From Dehalococcoidia bacterium (GTDB taxonomy: Bacteria; Chloroflexota; Dehalococcoidia; Tepidiformales; Tepidiformaceae): a stretch of DNA of 43,861 nucleotides. Numbering within the stretch: the first letter of the stretch is position 1; each line of letters starts with the position of its first letter. The notes below the pieces were generated by a model that saw only the letters and a list, made by a program, of their open reading frames with translations, was not told the DNA's origin and ran no database searches. The stretch covers positions 1 to 43,861 of the forward strand of contig PQAO01000028.1 in assembly GCA_003104995.1 (NCBI GenBank). The letters run 5' to 3'. This document shows, piece by piece, positions 41,439-43,861 of this stretch. Both the position numbers and the translations under genes were made by a program.

Positions 41439-42530
41439 GTGGCAATCACGCCCGCCGACGACTTCCTCATCCATCAGACCCCGTATACCTTCGACCGCGT
41501 CGCCACCACCGACCGCAACTTCTACGACCGCTACTTCTTCAACGGCTACCGCCGTGATGGCGAGGTCTATTTCGCCCTCGCCATGGGCGTCTATCCCAAC
41601 CTCGGGGTCATGGATGCCGCCTTCAGCGTCGTCTCGAAGGGCACCCAGTACTTCGTCCGCGCGTCCCGCTTCCTTGGCAGTGACCGCATGGATACCCGTG
41701 TGGGCCCCATTACCGTCGAAATCGTGGAACCACTGAAGAAGTTCCGCATCAAGATCGCGAAAAACAAGTGGGGCATCACCGCTGACCTCCTCTGCCAGGC
41801 CCGGTCCCTCCCCTTCGAAGAGCCCCACTTCCTCCGGCTGTCCCGCAACGTCCCGGTGATGGACTACACCCGCATTACCCAGCACGGCGAATGGTCTGGC
41901 AAGTTTTCCGCTGGCGGCCAGTCCTGGGACCTGGGAACCGACACCTGGTGGGGCTCCCGCGATCACTCATGGGGCATCCGCAACGTCGGTGGCCGCGACC
42001 CGCGCGGCGCCCCGCCCAGCGAAGCCCCCCAGTTCTTCTGGAACTGGGCCCCGCTCAACTTCGAAGACCTCTGCACGCTCTTCACCGTCTCCGAAAACCC
42101 CGACGGCACCCGCTGGCACGAATGCGGCGTCATCCTCAAGCCCTACCCCGATGCCTCCATGGAAGAAACCGCGGTTGATCACGACCTCCGATTCCAGAAG
42201 GGCACGCGCTGGCTCGAGTCCGCCACCATCACCCTCCGCCCGCCCAAGGGGAAGGAACTCAACATCGAGATCAAGCCCATGTACTCGTTCCTCATGAAGG
42301 GCATCGGCTACGGCGAACCGACGTGGGGCCACGGCATGTGGGTCGGCCCCGATGAGGTCGATGGGGGCCAGTATGACCTCGCGGCTGAAGCCCCCATGGC
42401 CAACCTCCACGTCCAGCAGATCTCCCAGGTCACCGCCGGCCGCCGCGAGGGCATCGGCATCTACGAGGTCATCCTCATGGGCCCCCACGCGGGCTATGGA
42501 TTCAAGGACATCCTCGATCCCGCGAAGTAG
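41439..42530 (+). CDS. CrtC/AttH-like lipocalin-fold protein
   Basis: 363 residues. DTWWGSRDHSWGIR recalls the GDHSWGxR signature of hydroxyneurosporene synthase (CrtC)/AttH and related uncharacterised families. WNWAPLNFEDLC, RWHECGVI and HGMWVGPDEVDGGQYDL add to a double beta-barrel pattern. CrtC hydrates carotenoids, but no carotenoid genes are here and relatives often occur beside CoA-transferase or lipid genes. I therefore do not assign a reaction. The start is GTG at 41439; TAGGCT near 41399 may be its -10. Confidence 0.55.
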   Translation: MAITPADDFLIHQTPYTFDRVATTDRNFYDRYFFNGYRRDGEVYFALAMGVYPNLGVMDAAFSVVSKGTQYFVRASRFLGSDRMDTRVGPITVEIVEPLKKFRIKIAKNKWGITADLLCQARSLPFEEPHFLRLSRNVPVMDYTRITQHGEWSGKFSAGGQSWDLGTDTWWGSRDHSWGIRNVGGRDPRGAPPSEAPQFFWNWAPLNFEDLCTLFTVSENPDGTRWHECGVILKPYPDASMEETAVDHDLRFQKGTRWLESATITLRPPKGKELNIEIKPMYSFLMKGIGYGEPTWGHGMWVGPDEVDGGQYDLAAEAPMANLHVQQISQVTAGRREGIGIYEVILMGPHAGYGFKDILDPAK

Positions 42531-42536
42531 TCTCCC

Positions 42537-42560
42537 GGGGATCGACATTCGCCGATCCCC
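42537..42560 (+). terminator. hairpin between the CrtC-like gene and fmdB
   Basis: An 8-bp stem (42537-42544 with 42553-42560) around an 8-nt loop, 6 nt after the CrtC-like stop. It lacks a U tract and runs up to the GACAAT box of the next gene, so it could instead be an operator. Confidence 0.45.
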
Positions 42561-42564
42561 ATTC

Positions 42565-42570
42565 GACAAT
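42565..42570 (+). promoter_or_regulatory. -10-like box before fmdB
   Basis: GACAAT (4 of 6) ends 6 nt before the ATG at 42577 without a ribosome site, following the leaderless layout seen elsewhere in the window. Confidence 0.4.
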
Positions 42571-42576
42571 GGACAC

Positions 42577-42921
42577 ATGCCCATCTACGAGTTTCGTTGC
42601 GGTGACTGCGGCAAGGTCACCAACTTCTTCACCCGCAAGATCGATACCGAGGTGAAGGCGCCCTGCGAACACTGTGGCAGCGCCAAAACGTCGCGCCTCG
42701 TCTCCAGGTTCGCCCGCTCCTATACCCGGGCCGACATCATCGATAAGTACGGCGACCCCTCCGATGGCGGCGGGCCCGATACCTACCGTGACCCGCGCCA
42801 GATCGGCTCCTGGGTCGAGAAGCGCTTCGAGGAATACGGCATGGACCTCCCCGAAGGCGCCCGCGAGATGATCGATGCCGCCCGCGACGGGGAACTCCCT
42901 GAGCCCGTGAAGGATCTCTAG
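42577..42921 (+). CDS. FmdB-family zinc-ribbon protein
   Basis: 114 residues. MPIYEFRCGDCGKV with Cys8 and Cys11, then CEHCGS with Cys30 and Cys33, is the short FmdB/CxxC_CXXC_SSSS zinc ribbon. The charged remainder has no recognised domain. The family name comes from a putative formamidase regulator, but the real function is generally unknown. It precedes the translin gene by 35 nt. Confidence 0.85.
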   Translation: MPIYEFRCGDCGKVTNFFTRKIDTEVKAPCEHCGSAKTSRLVSRFARSYTRADIIDKYGDPSDGGGPDTYRDPRQIGSWVEKRFEEYGMDLPEGAREMIDAARDGELPEPVKDL

Positions 42922-42956
42922 CACCGCGCTCCCAACCGAACAGACTGGACCCCGGC

Positions 42957-43577
42957 ATGAGCGACACCACCCCGCTCGAAACCATCATCCCCCGCATCCT
43001 CGATCACTTTGCCGCCAAGAACGCCGCCCGCGAACAGGCGCTCTCCGCCAGCCGTGCCATCATCCGCATGAGCGCCAATAGCATCCGCGCCGTGCACCGC
43101 GGCGAATTCACGGAAGCCTCCCGCATGCTCGACGAAGCAAAACGCGTCCGCGACGATGCAGTCGCTGCCCTCGAAGGCCACGCCGATGTCTATTACGCCG
43201 GCTTCCTCCACGATGCCCAGAAGGAATACGCCGAGGCCCGGACAACTCTCGCACTTCTCACTGGTGGGGCCATCCCCTCACCGGAAGAGCTGGGCGTCGA
43301 GTATCCCGCCTACCTCAACGGCATCGCCGAAGCCGTCGGCGAAATGCGGCGCATGATCCTCGACCGCCTGCGCGCCGGCCACTTCGATGGCTGCGAGGAA
43401 ATCCTCGATGCCATGGACCACATCTACTCCGTGCTGGTCACCATCGACTTCCCCGACGCGATGACCGGCGGCCTCCGCCGCACCACGGACCAGACCCGCG
43501 GCATCCTCGAGAAAACCCGCGGCGACCTCACCATGGCCATCGTCCAGCGCCAGGCCATCCGCTCCCTCCCGTCATAG
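42957..43577 (+). CDS. Translin-family nucleic-acid-binding protein
   Basis: 206 residues, nearly all helical. It shows the translin layout: SRAIIRMSANSIRAVHRGEF near 31-50, then YYAGFLHDAQKEYAEARTTL with the conserved EYxEA, PAYLNGIAEAVGEMRRMILD (YLxGxxDxxGExRR-type), and IYSVLVTIDFPDAMTGGLRR. Eukaryotic translin binds single-stranded RNA/DNA and, with TRAX, forms the C3PO nuclease. Whether the TRAX catalytic acidic residues occur here I cannot confirm. The last codons and stop lie within the first 69-bp repeat. No Shine-Dalgarno sequence is seen before the ATG. Confidence 0.85.
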   Translation: MSDTTPLETIIPRILDHFAAKNAAREQALSASRAIIRMSANSIRAVHRGEFTEASRMLDEAKRVRDDAVAALEGHADVYYAGFLHDAQKEYAEARTTLALLTGGAIPSPEELGVEYPAYLNGIAEAVGEMRRMILDRLRAGHFDGCEEILDAMDHIYSVLVTIDFPDAMTGGLRRTTDQTRGILEKTRGDLTMAIVQRQAIRSLPS

Positions 43578-43638
43578 GCGCGCGCCTCAGCCAGCGCGAG
43601 CATCGTGAGAAACCACGCCCGCGTCGCCCCAACCTCGG
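43570..43638. repeat. 69-bp repeat, copy 1
   Basis: Begins CGTCATAGG and ends CCAACCTCGG; about 63 of 69 positions match the other copies. It includes the translin stop codon (43575-43577). Confidence 0.85.
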
Positions 43639-43680
43639 CGCCGACCACACCAGCCAGCCCGTCCCAAACAGGCCGCCGTC

Positions 43681-43749
43681 CGTCATAGGCGCGCGTGTCA
43701 GCAAGCGCGAGCATCGTGAACAACCACACCCGCCTCGCCCCAACCTCGG
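43681..43749. repeat. 69-bp repeat, copy 2
   Basis: Matches copy 3 at 67 of 69 positions. It is separated from copy 1 by 42 nt of unrelated GC-rich sequence. Confidence 0.9.
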
Positions 43750-43775
43750 GATCTCGGGATCGGCCCGCCGGCGGC

Positions 43776-43844
43776 CGTCATAGGTCCGCGTGTCAGCAAG
43801 CGCGAGCATCGTGAACAACCACGCCCGCCTCGCCCCAACCTCGG
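43776..43844. repeat. 69-bp repeat, copy 3
   Basis: Separated from copy 2 by 26 nt; the window ends 17 nt later, so the array may continue. The stretch 43578-43861 holds no gene I can support. Confidence 0.9.
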
Positions 43845-43861
43845 TGCCGATCCGCCGCAGG

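Noticed and set aside
43570..43861. CRISPR array
   Set aside because: Repeats of 69 bp with only 26-42 nt between them and several mismatches; no leader or cas genes.
1..43861. tRNA, rRNA or riboswitch genes
   Set aside because: I saw no T-loop/acceptor pattern or known riboswitch core by eye; a covariance-model scan would be needed to exclude them fully.

Overview
The window is GC-rich (roughly two thirds G+C), gene-dense bacterial chromosome with about 46 protein genes, short intergenic gaps and no rRNA, tRNA or transposase that I can see. The gene mix suggests a member of the Chloroflexota, perhaps a Dehalococcoidia/Tepidiforma- or SAR202-like lineage. It includes a DUF2298 'YYY' membrane glycosyltransferase fusion, a PAC2 protein, a bacterial translin, and LLM-class flavin oxidoreductase, CaiB/BaiF and SDR genes. 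This placement is inference from gene content only. Many genes at the head of transcription units have a TANNNT box 6-9 nt before the start codon and no Shine-Dalgarno sequence, so leaderless transcription looks common.

Layout. 1-2060 (minus): a beta-oxidation trio, an MFE-2-like (3R)-hydroxyacyl-CoA dehydrogenase plus two separate hot-dog halves of an enoyl-CoA hydratase 2. 2286-12199 (plus): a twelve-gene flagellar basal-body/hook operon in the order fliF-fliG-fliH-fliI-fliJ-flgB-flgC-fliE-fliK-flgD-TIGR02530-flgE, with the flgBC-fliE block in an unusual place. 12252-16819: a beta-propeller protein, a double zinc-finger protein, threonine dehydratase, a SurA_N-only membrane protein coupled to a lipoprotein, and a PPOX-fold protein inserted between a small membrane-protein gene and a partial copy of it. 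16951-22144: a 47-residue membrane protein, a GNAT protein, an SDR, an acyl-CoA dehydrogenase, an LLM oxidoreductase, a ketopantoate reductase and a DinB/YfiT-fold protein. 22157-27536: PAC2, DNA polymerase IV, a MerR-type regulator, YraN, RNase HII, a methyltransferase and an RlmB-like rRNA methylase.

27577-35263 (minus): a 1530-residue GT39-like/DUF2298 fusion, a CaiB/BaiF CoA-transferase, MscL and a sphingosine-1-phosphate-lyase-like PLP enzyme. 35330-38939: an envelope glycan O-acylation cassette, an AlgI-type MBOAT flanked by two paralogous membrane-anchored SGNH (DUF459) proteins. A consensus CRP-type site and a sigma70-like promoter lie in the divergent gap, and a 27-codon valine-rich micro-ORF is coupled to the second SGNH gene. 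39009-43577 (plus): ClpS, a Tat-exported oligopeptide-type binding lipoprotein behind a promoter/dyad, a CrtC/AttH-like protein, an FmdB zinc ribbon and translin. The window ends in three copies of a 69-bp repeat, the first of which supplies the translin stop codon.

The working parts are flagellar assembly, acyl-CoA metabolism and envelope glycan modification, mixed with ordinary housekeeping genes. I see no defence system, prophage or CRISPR array. The least routine items are the MBOAT/double-SGNH cassette and its regulatory region, the bacterial translin, the edge repeat array, the duplicated small-protein fragment and the pervasive leaderless promoters.
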